Below, one piece after another: positions 53,721-63,504 of a stretch of 64,000 bases of DNA. The stretch's first letter is position 1. The number at the start of each line of letters is the position of its first letter. This DNA comes from Maribacter antarcticus DSM 21422. GTDB lineage: Bacteria > Bacteroidota > Bacteroidia > Flavobacteriales > Flavobacteriaceae. The stretch is taken from contig NZ_JHZC01000007.1 of assembly GCF_000621125.1 (NCBI RefSeq), positions 186,001 through 250,000 on the forward strand, written 5' to 3'. The notes beneath the pieces are model-generated. The model searched no databases and was not told where the DNA came from. It was given only the letters and a program-made list of their open reading frames with translations. The position numbers and the translations under genes were made by a program.

Positions 53721-54872
53721 ATGAGATATTTGACCACGGTTTTTTTTCTGCTTTCGTTTATTTTGGTTGGACAGTCACAGGATTATTATTTTCCAGAGCG
53801 TAATGCTGTTTGGGAACAGAAATCGGCGAAGGCGTTTAGTATTGATAATTCAAGATTGGAGGAGGCTGTTTCATTTGCCAAGTCTAACGAATATTTGGGC
53901 TCTCGGGATTTAAGGATTGCTATTCTTAAAGGATTTGAAAATGAGCCTTTTCATAACATTTTAGGACCAACCAAAAAGAGAGGAGGACCAGCGGGCATGA
54001 TACTGAAAAATGGGCACATTGTAGCAGTTTGGGGGGATACCAAGCGTGTAGATATGACCTTTAGCGTAACCAAAAGCTTTTTAAGCACCATGGCCGGTTT
54101 GGCTTTTGATAACGGCCTTATTGCAAATACAAATGATAAAGTAAGGCAGTACATCTGGGATGGAACTTTTGATGGAAAACATAATTCAAAAGTTAATTGG
54201 GAACATTTACTGCAGCAAAATTCTTCTTGGTCGGGAGCCATTTGGGGTGGCAAGGATTGGGCTGATAGGCCACCAAAAGAAGGGGACATCGATGACTGGA
54301 AATTCGAAGAACCCAAAGAACCTGGAACTTTTATGGAATACAACGATGTTCGTGTAAATGTGCTAGCTTATGCACTTACCCATGTATGGCGTAAGCCTAT
54401 GCCCTTGGTGCTGAAGGATAAGATTATGGATAAAATCGGGGCGTCAACAACGTGGCGTTGGTACGGTTATGACCACGCTTGGACTGAAGTTGATGGTATT
54501 AAAATGAAATCGGTAACTGGAGGTGGACATTCGGGTGCTGGACTTTTTATTAATACAGAGGATATGGCACGTTTTGGCTTATTATTCTTAAATAATGGCA
54601 AATGGAAGCAAGAGCGTTTGATAAGTGAAGATTGGATTAAGAAGGCGATAGCACCATCAAAACCTAACGTGAATTATGGCTACATGTGGTGGTTAAACAA
54701 AAAAGGAGATAGACATTGGGAAGGTCTGTCGGAAAACATTTATTATGCTGCAGGATTTGGAGGGAATTTTATTGTAATAGATAAAGAAAACGATATGGTC
54801 ATAGTGACACGATGGTTAGAACCTAATAAGATTGGCGAGTTTATGATTAAAATAAATGCCGCATTACCTTAA
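53721..54872 (+). CDS. Secreted serine hydrolase (beta-lactamase family)
   Basis: A 383-aa exported class C-like hydrolase. Signal peptide MRYLTTVFFLLSFILVGQSQ; the SxxK nucleophile is in FSVTKSFLS (near residue 115), the YxN-type residue in EYNDVRVNVLAY (near 213), and the third element in TGGGHSGAGLF (near 270). Members include esterases and D-aminopeptidases; the substrate is unknown and beta-lactamase activity is not implied. Stop overlaps the convergent aminotransferase by 4 nt. Confidence 0.88.
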   Translation: MRYLTTVFFLLSFILVGQSQDYYFPERNAVWEQKSAKAFSIDNSRLEEAVSFAKSNEYLGSRDLRIAILKGFENEPFHNILGPTKKRGGPAGMILKNGHIVAVWGDTKRVDMTFSVTKSFLSTMAGLAFDNGLIANTNDKVRQYIWDGTFDGKHNSKVNWEHLLQQNSSWSGAIWGGKDWADRPPKEGDIDDWKFEEPKEPGTFMEYNDVRVNVLAYALTHVWRKPMPLVLKDKIMDKIGASTTWRWYGYDHAWTEVDGIKMKSVTGGGHSGAGLFINTEDMARFGLLFLNNGKWKQERLISEDWIKKAIAPSKPNVNYGYMWWLNKKGDRHWEGLSENIYYAAGFGGNFIVIDKENDMVIVTRWLEPNKIGEFMIKINAALP

Positions 54873-56011
54873 ATTCGATTAAGAATGTCAAGAGCTTCTT
54901 CTAAAGTTTCACGTTTTTTAGCAAAACAAAAGCGAAGCATCATGTTGTTTTCTTTTTTAGAATTAAATGAAGAAATAGGAATACTGGCTAATTTATAATC
55001 TGTAATTAATCTTTTGGCGAAATCTTCATCATGCTCATCTGTAATAGCACTGTAATCTAAAAGTTGAAAATAAGTTCCGGCGCTAGGTTTAAAAGTAAAT
55101 CTGGAAGCGTCTAGCCCCTCTAAAAATAAATCTCGTTTTTTCTGGTAGAAGTCGTTTAGATGTAGGTAGTGATTTTTATCCTGTAGGTATTCTGCCAAAG
55201 CCCTTTGAACAGGATGGTCTACACAAAACACGGCAAATTGGTGGACTTTTCTAAACTCTGCCATAAGGGGCTCTGGAGCTACGCAATAGCCTACTTTCCA
55301 TCCAGTAACATGAAAGGTTTTTCCGAAAGAAGCACAGATAAAGCTTCTTTTGGCCAAGTCGGGATAACGGCAGGCGCTTTCATGGTCTTTACTGTCGAAG
55401 ATAATATGTTCGTATACCTCATCGCTTAATAGAAGAATATTTGTAGGCCTTAGAATTGCTTCTAGTTTGAGCATATCTTCGTTTGAAAGTATACGCCCCG
55501 TGGGATTATGTGGCGTATTTAGAATAACCATTTTGGTTTTAGCGGTAATCAATTTTTGAAAAGCCTCCCAGTCGATACTATAGTCACGGGCTGGTAACTG
55601 CAGATAAACCGGAATACCTCCGTTTAACATAATAGCGGGCTCGTAACAGTCGTAAGCAGGTTTTATAACAACTACCTCGTCGCCTGTATGAATAAATGCT
55701 GTAATGGCCGTAAAAATTGCTTGTGTCGCACCTACCGTGATAGTGATTTCTGTTTCGGGATGATACTCATAATTATGAGCTTTTAGAATCTTTCCGGAAA
55801 TAGCTTCTCGAAGTCCGTAGTGTCCTTGCATGGGAGCATATTGATTATGCCCGTTTTGCATCGCTTTGGAGACTAATTGTATAAGCTTTGGGTCAGCCTC
55901 AAAATTAGGAAAGCCTTGGGAGAGATCAGTGGCCTTATGTTTTCGGGCCAAGTTTCCTATCGTGGTAAAAATAGTCGTCTTTATAGTAGGTAGTTTTGAG
56001 GAATGACGCAT
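54869..56011 (-). CDS. Methionine/aromatic aminotransferase (class I, PLP)
   Basis: A 380-aa PLP-dependent transaminase resembling YbdL methionine aminotransferase. SFGKTFHVTGWKVGY contains the PLP-lysine (near residue 238), ILNTPHNPTGR (near 168) and LLSDEVYEHIIF (near 199) bind the cofactor, and RFCFAK near the C-terminus binds the substrate carboxylate. Probably the last step of methionine salvage from 4-methylthio-2-oxobutanoate. Confidence 0.88.
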   Translation of the reverse strand: MRHSSKLPTIKTTIFTTIGNLARKHKATDLSQGFPNFEADPKLIQLVSKAMQNGHNQYAPMQGHYGLREAISGKILKAHNYEYHPETEITITVGATQAIFTAITAFIHTGDEVVVIKPAYDCYEPAIMLNGGIPVYLQLPARDYSIDWEAFQKLITAKTKMVILNTPHNPTGRILSNEDMLKLEAILRPTNILLLSDEVYEHIIFDSKDHESACRYPDLAKRSFICASFGKTFHVTGWKVGYCVAPEPLMAEFRKVHQFAVFCVDHPVQRALAEYLQDKNHYLHLNDFYQKKRDLFLEGLDASRFTFKPSAGTYFQLLDYSAITDEHDEDFAKRLITDYKLASIPISSFNSKKENNMMLRFCFAKKRETLEEALDILNRI

Positions 56012-56130
56012 AGCAAAATCAATTTATTTTAAAGATAGTTTAGGTCAGCTGATTTTACCAATGAGCAGTGACTTCGTTTCTAAAGGGCGTGACTATGATG
56101 TGTTCTTCACGACATTTTTGGATATATGCT

Positions 56131-56163
56131 AAAAATAAAAAACCCCATACGTTGATGCATGGG
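56131..56163 (-). terminator. Rho-independent terminator of the sdh operon
   Basis: On the minus strand, CCCATGC, a 6-nt loop and GTATGGG (plus coordinates 56144-56163) form a stem, then a U-rich run (56131-56143). The G-U pair works only on the minus-strand RNA, which fixes the orientation. Confidence 0.8.
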
Positions 56164-56195
56164 ATTTCATATGTATATAAATAAATGGTATCGAT

Positions 56196-56942
56196 TTAAC
56201 CCTTGACACTGGCACTAAGATATTCACGGTTCATACGTGCAATGTTCTCTAAGGAAATTCCTTTAGGACACTCTATCTCACAGGCACCGGTATTCGTACA
56301 GTTGCCAAAACCTTCTAAATCCATTTGACGTACCATGTTCTGTACCCTGTCTACAGCTTCTACCTGTCCTTGTGGTAACAATGCATATTGAGATATTTTA
56401 GCTGAGGTAAATAACATTGCGCTTGCATTTTTACAAGCGGCTACACAAGCACCACAACCAATACATGCAGCTGAATAAAAGGCATCGTCTGCATCGTGCT
56501 TATCAATAGGAATTGAGTTTGCATCTTGAGTATTTCCAGAGGTGTTCACAGAAATGTAACCGCCAGCTTGTTGTATTCTATCGAATGCTGTACGATCTAC
56601 AATCAAATCTTTAATAACAGGGAAAGCTTTTGCTCTAAAGGGCTCAATAGTTATCGTATCACCATCGTTGAATTTACGCATATGCAATTGACAGGTAGTG
56701 ACTAATCTATCTGGTCCGTGAGGTTCACCATTTATTTGAAGGGAGCAGGATCCACAAATGCCTTCGCGACAATCATGGTCAAATTCCACCGGCTCTTCAC
56801 CTTTGTTATTCAAATTTTCATTAAGAACATCCATCATCTCTAAAAAAGACATATCACCATCTATACCATCTATGGCATAATCCATCATTTTTCCTTTGGA
56901 ATTAGCATCCTTCTGACGCCAGATTTTTAATGTTAATTTCAT
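56196..56942 (-). CDS. sdhB: Succinate dehydrogenase iron-sulfur subunit
   Basis: A 248-aa electron-transfer subunit. The 2Fe-2S site is CREGICGSC with a further Cys in TTCQLH; the 4Fe-4S site is [11 protein letters not shown]; the 3Fe-4S site is [15 protein letters not shown]. It passes electrons from the flavoprotein to the membrane anchor. It is the last gene of the sdhCAB operon. Confidence 0.96.
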   Translation of the reverse strand: MKLTLKIWRQKDANSKGKMMDYAIDGIDGDMSFLEMMDVLNENLNNKGEEPVEFDHDCREGICGSCSLQINGEPHGPDRLVTTCQLHMRKFNDGDTITIEPFRAKAFPVIKDLIVDRTAFDRIQQAGGYISVNTSGNTQDANSIPIDKHDADDAFYSAACIGCGACVAACKNASAMLFTSAKISQYALLPQGQVEAVDRVQNMVRQMDLEGFGNCTNTGACEIECPKGISLENIARMNREYLSASVKG

Positions 56943-56996
56943 AGCTTTTATTTTGTAGTTCGTGGATGATTCTATTTCTAGCGCATCAACACGAAA

Positions 56997-59000
56997 CTAT
57001 TTATAACTTCTAGTTTTCAATTCGATATTCTCGTACTTCAACTCTTCCTTGTGAAGCACAGCGTCTTTAGGTTCGCCTTTATATTCCCAAGATGACACAA
57101 ACTTAAAGTTCTCATCGTCTCGTAAAGCTTCACCTTCCGGAGTTTGGTACTCTTCACGGAAATGCCCACCGCAAGATTCATTACGCGTCAATGCATCTTT
57201 TGCGAACAATTCTCCAAGCTCTAAGAAGTCCGCTACACGTCCTGCTTTCTCTAACTCTTGGTTCTTGCTGTCTATTGATCCTGGAACTCGCACGTTTTCC
57301 CAAAAATCTGCTCTTAAAGCTGATATTTCATCTATGGCCTCCTGCAATTCCTTGACGTTCCTTGACATTCCACATTTATTCCACATGATTTTACCAAGTA
57401 TTTTATGGTAATAATCTACAGAATGGGTTCCCTTGCCGTTTATTAATTTTGCCATTCGTTCACGAACTTCTTTTTCGGCGGCATCGAATTCTGGAGAATC
57501 TGTAGGGATTTTTCCGGTTCTAATATCGTTCGACAAATAATCGCCAATCGTGTATGGAAGCACAAAATACCCATCGGCTAAACCTTGCATTAATGCGGAA
57601 GCGCCGAGCCTATTTGCTCCGTGATCACTAAAGTTTGCTTCACCTGCGGCATAACAACCTTCAATTGTGGTTTGCAAGTTATAATCCACCCATAGTCCAC
57701 CCATAGTATAGTGTACTGCGGGATAAATCATCATTGGTGTTTTGTATGGATTTTCATCTACAATTTTCTCATACATTTGGAAAAGGTTACCATATTTGGT
57801 CTCTATCACCTCTTCTCCGTATGTGCGAACTTCTTTGTCTGTTGCTTCTTTATGACCGCTGGTCAAAGCTTTTTCATGACCATATCTTGTAATGGCCGCG
57901 TCGAAGTCTAAATAAACAGCTTCCCCTGTTTTGTTGACTCCAAAACCGGCGTCACAACGTTCTTTTGCAGCTCTAGAAGCAACATCTCTTGGGACTAAGT
58001 TGCCAAATGCAGGGTATCTTCTTTCCAAAAAGTAATCTCTATCTTCTTCGTTAATTGAAGTAGGTTTTAATTTGCCATCTCTTATTGCCTGTGCATCTGC
58101 TTCTTTTGAAGGAACCCAGATTCGTCCATCGTTTCTTAATGATTCAGACATTAAGGTTAGTTTGGATTGATGATCTCCAGAAACAGGAATACAAGTGGGG
58201 TGTATTTGTGTAAAGCAAGGATTTGCAAAATGAGCTCCTCTACGGTGTGCTCTCCAAGCCGCCATTGCATTACTTCCCATGGCGTTCGTAGAAAGGAAAA
58301 ATACATTGCCATATCCACCGGTTGCTAATACAACAGCGTGGGCAGAATGCCTTTCTATTTCACCAGTTATGAGGTTACGTGCTATAATACCTCGGGCTTT
58401 TCCATCAATCTTCACCAAATCCATCATCTCATGACGATTAAAAGGTTGAATCTTACCCCGATTGATTTGTCGGTTCATTGCCGAATAAGCACCTAACAAT
58501 AATTGCTGTCCCGTTTGACCTTTAGCATAAAATGTTCTAGAAACCAAAACACCACCAAAAGAACGATTATCCAATAAACCACCGTACTCTCTTGCAAAAG
58601 GGACTCCTTGCGCCACACATTGGTCAATTATTTGACCAGATACTTCCGCTAAACGATAAACGTTAGCCTCTCTAGAGCGATAATCTCCTCCTTTAACGGT
58701 GTCGTAGAATAAGCGATAACTACTATCACCATCACCCTGGTAATTTTTAGCCGCGTTAATGCCTCCTTGTGCTGCAATTGAGTGGGCACGTCTAGGAGAA
58801 TCTTGATAGCAAAACGTTTTTACGTTATAGCCTAATTCAGCTAAGGTGGCGGCGGCAGAACCTCCTGCTAATCCGGTACCTACAACGATAATATCTATGT
58901 TCCGTTTGTTAGCTGGATTTACTAGATTAATTTTATTTTTATGGTTAGTCCATTTATCGGCCAGCGGCCCTGAAGGAACTTTAGAATCCAATATGCCCAT
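56997..59000 (-). CDS. sdhA: Succinate dehydrogenase flavoprotein subunit
   Basis: A 667-aa flavoprotein that oxidises succinate to fumarate. The dinucleotide fold is [20 protein letters not shown], the covalent FAD His lies in [15 protein letters not shown], and the active-site blocks [10 protein letters not shown] and [10 protein letters not shown] are intact. The Bacteroidota/epsilon-type length is larger than the E. coli SdhA. Confidence 0.96.
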   Translation of the reverse strand: MGILDSKVPSGPLADKWTNHKNKINLVNPANKRNIDIIVVGTGLAGGSAAATLAELGYNVKTFCYQDSPRRAHSIAAQGGINAAKNYQGDGDSSYRLFYDTVKGGDYRSREANVYRLAEVSGQIIDQCVAQGVPFAREYGGLLDNRSFGGVLVSRTFYAKGQTGQQLLLGAYSAMNRQINRGKIQPFNRHEMMDLVKIDGKARGIIARNLITGEIERHSAHAVVLATGGYGNVFFLSTNAMGSNAMAAWRAHRRGAHFANPCFTQIHPTCIPVSGDHQSKLTLMSESLRNDGRIWVPSKEADAQAIRDGKLKPTSINEEDRDYFLERRYPAFGNLVPRDVASRAAKERCDAGFGVNKTGEAVYLDFDAAITRYGHEKALTSGHKEATDKEVRTYGEEVIETKYGNLFQMYEKIVDENPYKTPMMIYPAVHYTMGGLWVDYNLQTTIEGCYAAGEANFSDHGANRLGASALMQGLADGYFVLPYTIGDYLSNDIRTGKIPTDSPEFDAAEKEVRERMAKLINGKGTHSVDYYHKILGKIMWNKCGMSRNVKELQEAIDEISALRADFWENVRVPGSIDSKNQELEKAGRVADFLELGELFAKDALTRNESCGGHFREEYQTPEGEALRDDENFKFVSSWEYKGEPKDAVLHKEELKYENIELKTRSYK

Positions 59001-59002
59001 AT

Positions 59003-59671
59003 TTAATGTGTTATTGGGTTAAGGTGATGATATATTGCGATGAATGCGAATCCTAAAGGAATTCCGATAGCATATATCTTAGTAAATGTTTGTATCGCTG
59101 GAGAATATTTGTTGTTTATTCCCATAGTTTGAAAGGAGGAGGCAAAACCATGTAATAAGTGCAATGCCAATAACCCAAATGAGGCAACATATATTACCGT
59201 TCTAACAAGTGGCTCAAATTTCTCTACAGTTTCTTCATAATATCTTGTTGGGTCCTCTGGGTTGGCCTCAATATATTTATAGGCCATTTCATGTATCCAA
59301 AAATCATACATATGCAAACCTAGAAAAGCGAGTACAACGAGTCCTGTGATGATCATATTTCTTGAAATCCAGGAAGCATTTGCACTCCCTTTGTATTTCG
59401 CATATTTCACTGTTCTTGCTCTTGTATTTTGAATTTCTAAAGCAATCCCCATGGCGAAGTGGACAACAACACCAGCGATAAGAATAGGTTGAAGAAGATA
59501 TTGCACTAAAGGATTGTATCCCATAAAATGGGACCAACTATTAAACGTGTTGGGAGCAATAACAGAAGTAATGTTGATTACAAAATGTTGGCCTAGAAAG
59601 AAGACCAAAAAAATACCAGAAAGGGCCATCACTACTTTTCTGGCAATTGAAGATGTTAACAAACCACTCAT
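59003..59671 (-). CDS. sdhC: Succinate dehydrogenase cytochrome b subunit
   Basis: A 222-aa membrane anchor with five helices, of the two-haem type B family (fumarate reductase-like). Haem-ligand histidines lie in [31 protein letters not shown] and [10 protein letters not shown]. It precedes sdhA by 2 nt. Confidence 0.92.
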   Translation of the reverse strand: MSGLLTSSIARKVVMALSGIFLVFFLGQHFVINITSVIAPNTFNSWSHFMGYNPLVQYLLQPILIAGVVVHFAMGIALEIQNTRARTVKYAKYKGSANASWISRNMIITGLVVLAFLGLHMYDFWIHEMAYKYIEANPEDPTRYYEETVEKFEPLVRTVIYVASFGLLALHLLHGFASSFQTMGINNKYSPAIQTFTKIYAIGIPLGFAFIAIYHHLNPITH

Positions 59672-59691
59672 TTATTGATTTTTTATCTGTA

Positions 59692-59699
59692 CAAATTTA
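59692..59699 (-). promoter_or_regulatory. -7 element of the sdh operon
   Basis: TAAATTTG on the minus strand matches TAnnTTTG, about 21 nt before the sdhC ATG. A TTG lies about 20 nt further upstream as a possible -33. Confidence 0.5.
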
Positions 59700-59774
59700 C
59701 GGTACGGGTTAGTTATTAACAACTTTTATATGGCTTTAGTATCTTATTTAGACACATTTTGATCACATTAAAAA

Positions 59775-60059
59775 ACCTGTTTAGATTTTACTGGGGAAAT
59801 ACCATATTTAAACATATTCTATTAAACAGAAAAAGCAGCAGCCCGCCAAGTGTTTAGCAAAGGAGTCTGAAAAGTGTGCGCTTTGTATAGAAAAGATTGG
59901 CCATACGGAGTACTTTATAAATTTAGGTAACACTAGTCTAAAAATTTGTTTTAGGAAGAGGGTATCATCCAATAGGTTAAGAAAATTGCGACAGGTGTAA
60001 ATTTGGCTAAGAAAATCACAGCATTTATTTAGAAACAAAGAAATCGAAAGAGAAAATAA
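59775..60059 (+). pseudogene. rimK: Remnant of rimK 3' end
   Basis: Degraded C-terminal part of a RimK-type glutamate ligase, read across frames: FRFYWGNT (compare FRSNLHRGG), KAAARQVFSKGV, CALYRKDWPYGVLYKF (compare LRSDDGPYVLEVN), EEGIIQ, IATGVNLAKKITAFI and the basic tail KQRNRKRK with stop at 60057-60059. Several stops and shifts are present and the 5' half is gone. Identification rests on my reading of the residual motifs; together with the adjacent aspartoacylase remnant the case is good. Confidence 0.6.
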
Positions 60060-60999
60060 AACAACAACTATTGGAGGAAATTCTGTTCCTCTTGGCAAAA
60101 ACAGGTTCGTAAAAATAATCATTGACTGTTTAGCTATCGGAATCTTAATAAATACCTTGGTTTATGTTTTTAATACTAAAATGGCCGGTACCGTGGTACT
60201 GGTCTAGGCATGATTACAAGGAAATGTGGTATACGGTGTGGAGATAGACCGTAGTATGTCACACAATGGTAGTTTTAATGTAAATGTAGGGGCAGTTATT
60301 GCAGTGCCTATTCTTAATATTTTTGGATGTATCCACTATTCTACACACGTACCAGGCGGTAAGGATGTAAATACAAGTTTTCCTGGAACAAAGTCTGGCT
60401 CCATGGCCAGTGGGATAGCCTGTCGCTATTTGAATGGAATACTACCTCAAATAAGTTTGCACACTGGTGGGGGGCAGCGACATAATTATCCCTAAATAAG
60501 ATATACCAAGGAAGATAAGAAAAGTGATACTTTGGTCAAAATGTTTAATGCGCCGCTAACTTTTTCTTCTAAGTTAATTAAGGGCTTCTTTAGGAATATG
60601 GTATTTCGTTTGAACAAGCCGGCTATCGTTTTTGAAGCGGGGGAAAGTATGCGTTCTGATGATTTTTCTATCCAATAGGGGATTTCTGATATCCTTGTGA
60701 TATTTGAATCTTTAGAAATGTTTTTTGATAGTATTGGTAACGACAAAAAAGGTGATGAATCTATTTATCTGGAACGTCGTAAGTGATTGCGCGCATCAAC
60801 AGTCGGAATTTTTGTGCTATAGGTTTTTAATGGCGCCAAAGTTGAAAAAGACAAACTTTTAGCTATAGTGTTCGATACTTATGCACAGAAAACAACGCTA
60901 ATAAAAGCTCCTTTTGACGGTTATATTAGTTGTTTAAACGACTAAGCGGTCGTTAATTAAGGCGATGCTTTATTACATATTGGAATGGTTAAGCTTTAA
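60043..60999 (+). pseudogene. Decayed succinylglutamate desuccinylase/aspartoacylase-family gene
   Basis: Nearly the whole family pattern survives with in-frame stops and shifts: ERENKTTTIGGNSVPLGKNRF, INTLVYVFNTKMAGTVVLV, then VYGVEID, AVIAVPILNIFGCIHYSTHVPGGKDVNTSFPGTKSGSMAS, LNGILPQISLHTGGGQRHNYP (residual zinc and carboxylate motifs), MFNAPLTFSSKLIKGFF, NKPAIVFEAGES, VFNGAKVEKDKLLAI, and AVVN..GDALLHIG. The ATG is now ATC. In related flavobacteria this gene follows rimK. Confidence 0.85.
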
Positions 61000-61424
61000 A
61001 GTCGCGCACTATTGTACGCCTCTAGTTTTTCCAAACTCCAAGCTATAGCCTCGTCTAGTTCATTGAACTGCATTAGAGAGCCTTTGAAAAACATTTTTTC
61101 TAACAGGGTGCTAGGCAAACTTCCTTTGGTGCTGCCCACTACCGAATAGTATGCTAATTCATGTCTGTGGTTATAAAATTTGAGCCAATCGGTCGGTGCC
61201 ACGGTATAACTATGAATTCGGTTGGAAATATAGGCAATGGGTTGTTCTTCCTTATAAAACTCCTTAGCGGCTTTAACAGCTTTTTCAGCCATTTTCCATC
61301 GGAAGAAAACACCTTTATTTATTTCAGATATAACCAAACCATCGAAAAAGTAGAAACTTCCAAATTCGAACTCTCGTACTTCTCTTATGTTCTTAAAATA
61401 ATCTAGCTGCTTTACATATTGCAT
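60996..61424 (-). CDS. Conserved flavobacterial protein, uncharacterised
   Basis: A 142-aa soluble protein with a pattern seen in flavobacterial hypotheticals: FGSFYFFDGLVISEINKGVFFRW, then KAAKEFY, PIAYISNRIHSYTVAPTDWLKFYNHRH, and EKMFFKGSLMQFNELDEAIAWSLEKLE. The strand/helix alternation resembles STAS-like folds, but this is not established. It converges with the aspartoacylase remnant. Confidence 0.65.
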   Translation of the reverse strand: MQYVKQLDYFKNIREVREFEFGSFYFFDGLVISEINKGVFFRWKMAEKAVKAAKEFYKEEQPIAYISNRIHSYTVAPTDWLKFYNHRHELAYYSVVGSTKGSLPSTLLEKMFFKGSLMQFNELDEAIAWSLEKLEAYNSARL

Positions 61425-61796
61425 AACTAAAGAGTAGTTTTGACAAGGTCATAAATATATGCATATTATATAAGATTTATTTGATGTAAGTTATTGTTAA
61501 ACCATTCAGATTTGATTTCTAAGAAATAAGTTTTTTATTCAGTTGTTACCAAATTCAAAATAAATATGTAAAAGTGATGGTATACGTTCGATGAAACGCA
61601 CTTTTAGAACTTTAAAAAACAAACTATCCAGTCTGTTTTTTTGTCAAAAGTTTTATAAACAGATAGTATTCTGCTCTTTGTGCTCTAAAATATTGCTTTT
61701 GTCGACTTCTTTTAATGTATGGTGAAAATCAGTTTAAAAAAACCGACTACTGAGTTGGTTAGTGTATTTTGTCGATAAGGGCTTCTGAAATTTATT
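61425..61796. other. Gene-free region with an operator-like repeat
   Basis: 372 bp, AT-rich. AACCGACTACTGAGTTGGTT (61741-61760) is an imperfect inverted repeat whose left half ACCGACTACT is identical to the site at 37772. It lies 37-56 nt from the stop of the SHOCT-like gene, upstream of the gene at 60996. No ORF is apparent. Confidence 0.4.
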
Positions 61797-62003
61797 TCAA
61801 AGTGTAAATACATCTGAGATGTTAGCTATTTCTGCGTATTCACCCTTTAAAATCTTTATTTTTTCTGTATCAAATTCTTCTTGAGTAAGTACGCTTTCAC
61901 CCAAAAGGTATTTTAAGTTGGTCAATGCTTTTTCTAGAGGTCTATACCAATACTGTTTTAAAGAGGAATGACCCTTTTCCTTAAAGCCACTAAAGACAGC
62001 CAT
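61797..62003 (-). CDS. Small SHOCT-like protein
   Basis: A 68-aa basic protein whose middle, LKYLLGESVLTQEEFDTEKIKIL, resembles the SHOCT short helical motif (LLDxGxITxEEFxxxK). Such motifs are often oligomerisation pieces. It overlaps the DUF2721 gene by one base. Confidence 0.55.
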   Translation of the reverse strand: MAVFSGFKEKGHSSLKQYWYRPLEKALTNLKYLLGESVLTQEEFDTEKIKILKGEYAEIANISDVFTL

Positions 62004-62389
62004 TATTCCATATCCTTGAGTTGAATGGAAAGTGCTTTGGTAGATAATTGGACTTCTATTAAACTTAGGACCAAGGAAGTCATCAAAGCCATAAGACTAA
62101 AGCCAAAAACTACGTTGGCCAATGTGGAATGTTCTAAGTAAATCAATGCCATCGTAATAACCGCTAATAAAAAACTGAAAATCGCAGTGGCCTGCATATG
62201 CTTTATGATGGTTAATCTTCTACTCAGCTTTTTGACTTGTAATCTAACAGATTCGGATGCTGTCTCTTGATATTTTTGGTGTAATTGACGGATTAATGCT
62301 GCAATCGCTAGATAGCGCGCGTTATAGGCTAGCATAGTTAAAGAAATAGCTGGAAATAATAGGGCGGGAATACTTAAAGTGAGCTCCAT
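62003..62389 (-). CDS. DUF2721 membrane protein
   Basis: A ~128-aa membrane protein of the DUF2721 family. ELTLSIPALLFPAISLTMLAYNARYLAIAALIRQLH is the family start, which is why I choose the Met at 62389 rather than the frame's first Met at 62527 (46 residues more, with no family resemblance). Two further helices follow (MQATAIFSFLLAVITMALIYL, VVFGFSLMALMTSLVLSLIE). The role is unknown. Confidence 0.75.
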   Translation of the reverse strand: MELTLSIPALLFPAISLTMLAYNARYLAIAALIRQLHQKYQETASESVRLQVKKLSRRLTIIKHMQATAIFSFLLAVITMALIYLEHSTLANVVFGFSLMALMTSLVLSLIEVQLSTKALSIQLKDME

Positions 62390-62531
62390 ATATTTTACTG
62401 TGGATATAAGTTGTTTAATTTTTTTTAGATACTTCATATTCATTCTATAGCTATTGTTTCTTTTAGCAATGAGCGTATCCTTAAAAACCAAACTTAGTAA
62501 AACAAAACAATAAGACTTTTTAAGCATATAC

Positions 62532-63497
62532 TCAATACTCGGTTGATAAAGAGCTCGACTTTTCTTCTGAAGGGAAGTTCTCGGGAATTTCTTGGGTTAC
62601 CTGGCCTGTTGCCGCCCATTCTGTTCCTCTCAACATTGTTGTTATAAAGCCGACACAGGCAACAGAATAATCAGCATGTCCCATAATGTTATGGAATATG
62701 CGCCCTTTGCCATAGGTCAGAGTCATTAGGGCCGGTTCGTGCCGTCCCGTGCCTTTGTTATCGGGGTCGGCAAAAGCCGTTGCTAAAATCTCCATATTCT
62801 CTGCGGGGCCTCTTAATTTAGCATAGAGTTCGTCCTTGGTATGCATCCATAGGGTAGGCATCCCTTTTGTAATGGGATGTTCTGTAATTCTAAGCTGAAT
62901 CTGATATTCACTTTGTGGGCCATGTTCACCGCCGTTGCCAGGCTCCGTATCATAGACTAGTTCATCTTCATCGTTATAATAAACGTATGGACCATCTTTT
63001 TCATTACGATCGCCCCATCCACCAAGACCGATCATTTTATTATAGACCTCCCATTTTGGGAAAGAGTTGTCTGCTGCATGAAATACAACCAATCCACCCC
63101 CATTTTCTATATAGTTTTCAAAGGATTTTTGAGTTGCATCTGTCCAATCCGCTGCATTCCAACCAAAATTGGAGATGATCACATCGTATTTAGAGAATTC
63201 TGGACTAAAATTTGAATCAGGTTTTGGATTTTCCAAGGCTTCGGTTTTTTGGTCTATAGGAAATTCTAGGATGAATTCTTCTCCTTTCCAGGTGTAAGCA
63301 GAGCGTTGAACATCCACCTTAAAAAGACCACTTTCCTCTAAATAGGCCTTTAGCATATGGGTAGTCTTTGGCCATTGTACATGGTTATTCTGGCCATCGA
63401 TAATTAATACGTTTATAGTTTTATCTAATCCTTGTGCGTTCGAGTAAACTCCTAGAAATAACAGAAGCATAGCCAGTAATATTTTATGTTGTTTCAT
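62532..63497 (-). CDS. ThuA domain-containing protein
   Basis: A 321-aa exported protein: signal peptide MKQHKILLAMLLLFLGVYSNAQ, then the ThuA class I glutamine amidotransferase-like fold (INVLIIDGQNNHVQWPKTTHMLK, GGLVVFHAADNSFP, ITKGMPTLWMHTKDELYA, and GRIFHNIMGHADYS). Start at 63497 is set by the signal peptide. ThuA proteins are linked to trehalose and other carbohydrate use. It follows a BNR protein by 7 nt. Confidence 0.9.
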   Translation of the reverse strand: MKQHKILLAMLLLFLGVYSNAQGLDKTINVLIIDGQNNHVQWPKTTHMLKAYLEESGLFKVDVQRSAYTWKGEEFILEFPIDQKTEALENPKPDSNFSPEFSKYDVIISNFGWNAADWTDATQKSFENYIENGGGLVVFHAADNSFPKWEVYNKMIGLGGWGDRNEKDGPYVYYNDEDELVYDTEPGNGGEHGPQSEYQIQLRITEHPITKGMPTLWMHTKDELYAKLRGPAENMEILATAFADPDNKGTGRHEPALMTLTYGKGRIFHNIMGHADYSVACVGFITTMLRGTEWAATGQVTQEIPENFPSEEKSSSLSTEY

Positions 63498-63504
63498 GTT
63501 ATTG

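Noticed and set aside
60937-60954. AACGAC-N6-GTCGTT palindrome resembling the TetR sites
   Set aside because: It falls inside the aspartoacylase pseudogene at the codons of a conserved AND-AVVN-type segment, so it is explained by the former coding sequence.
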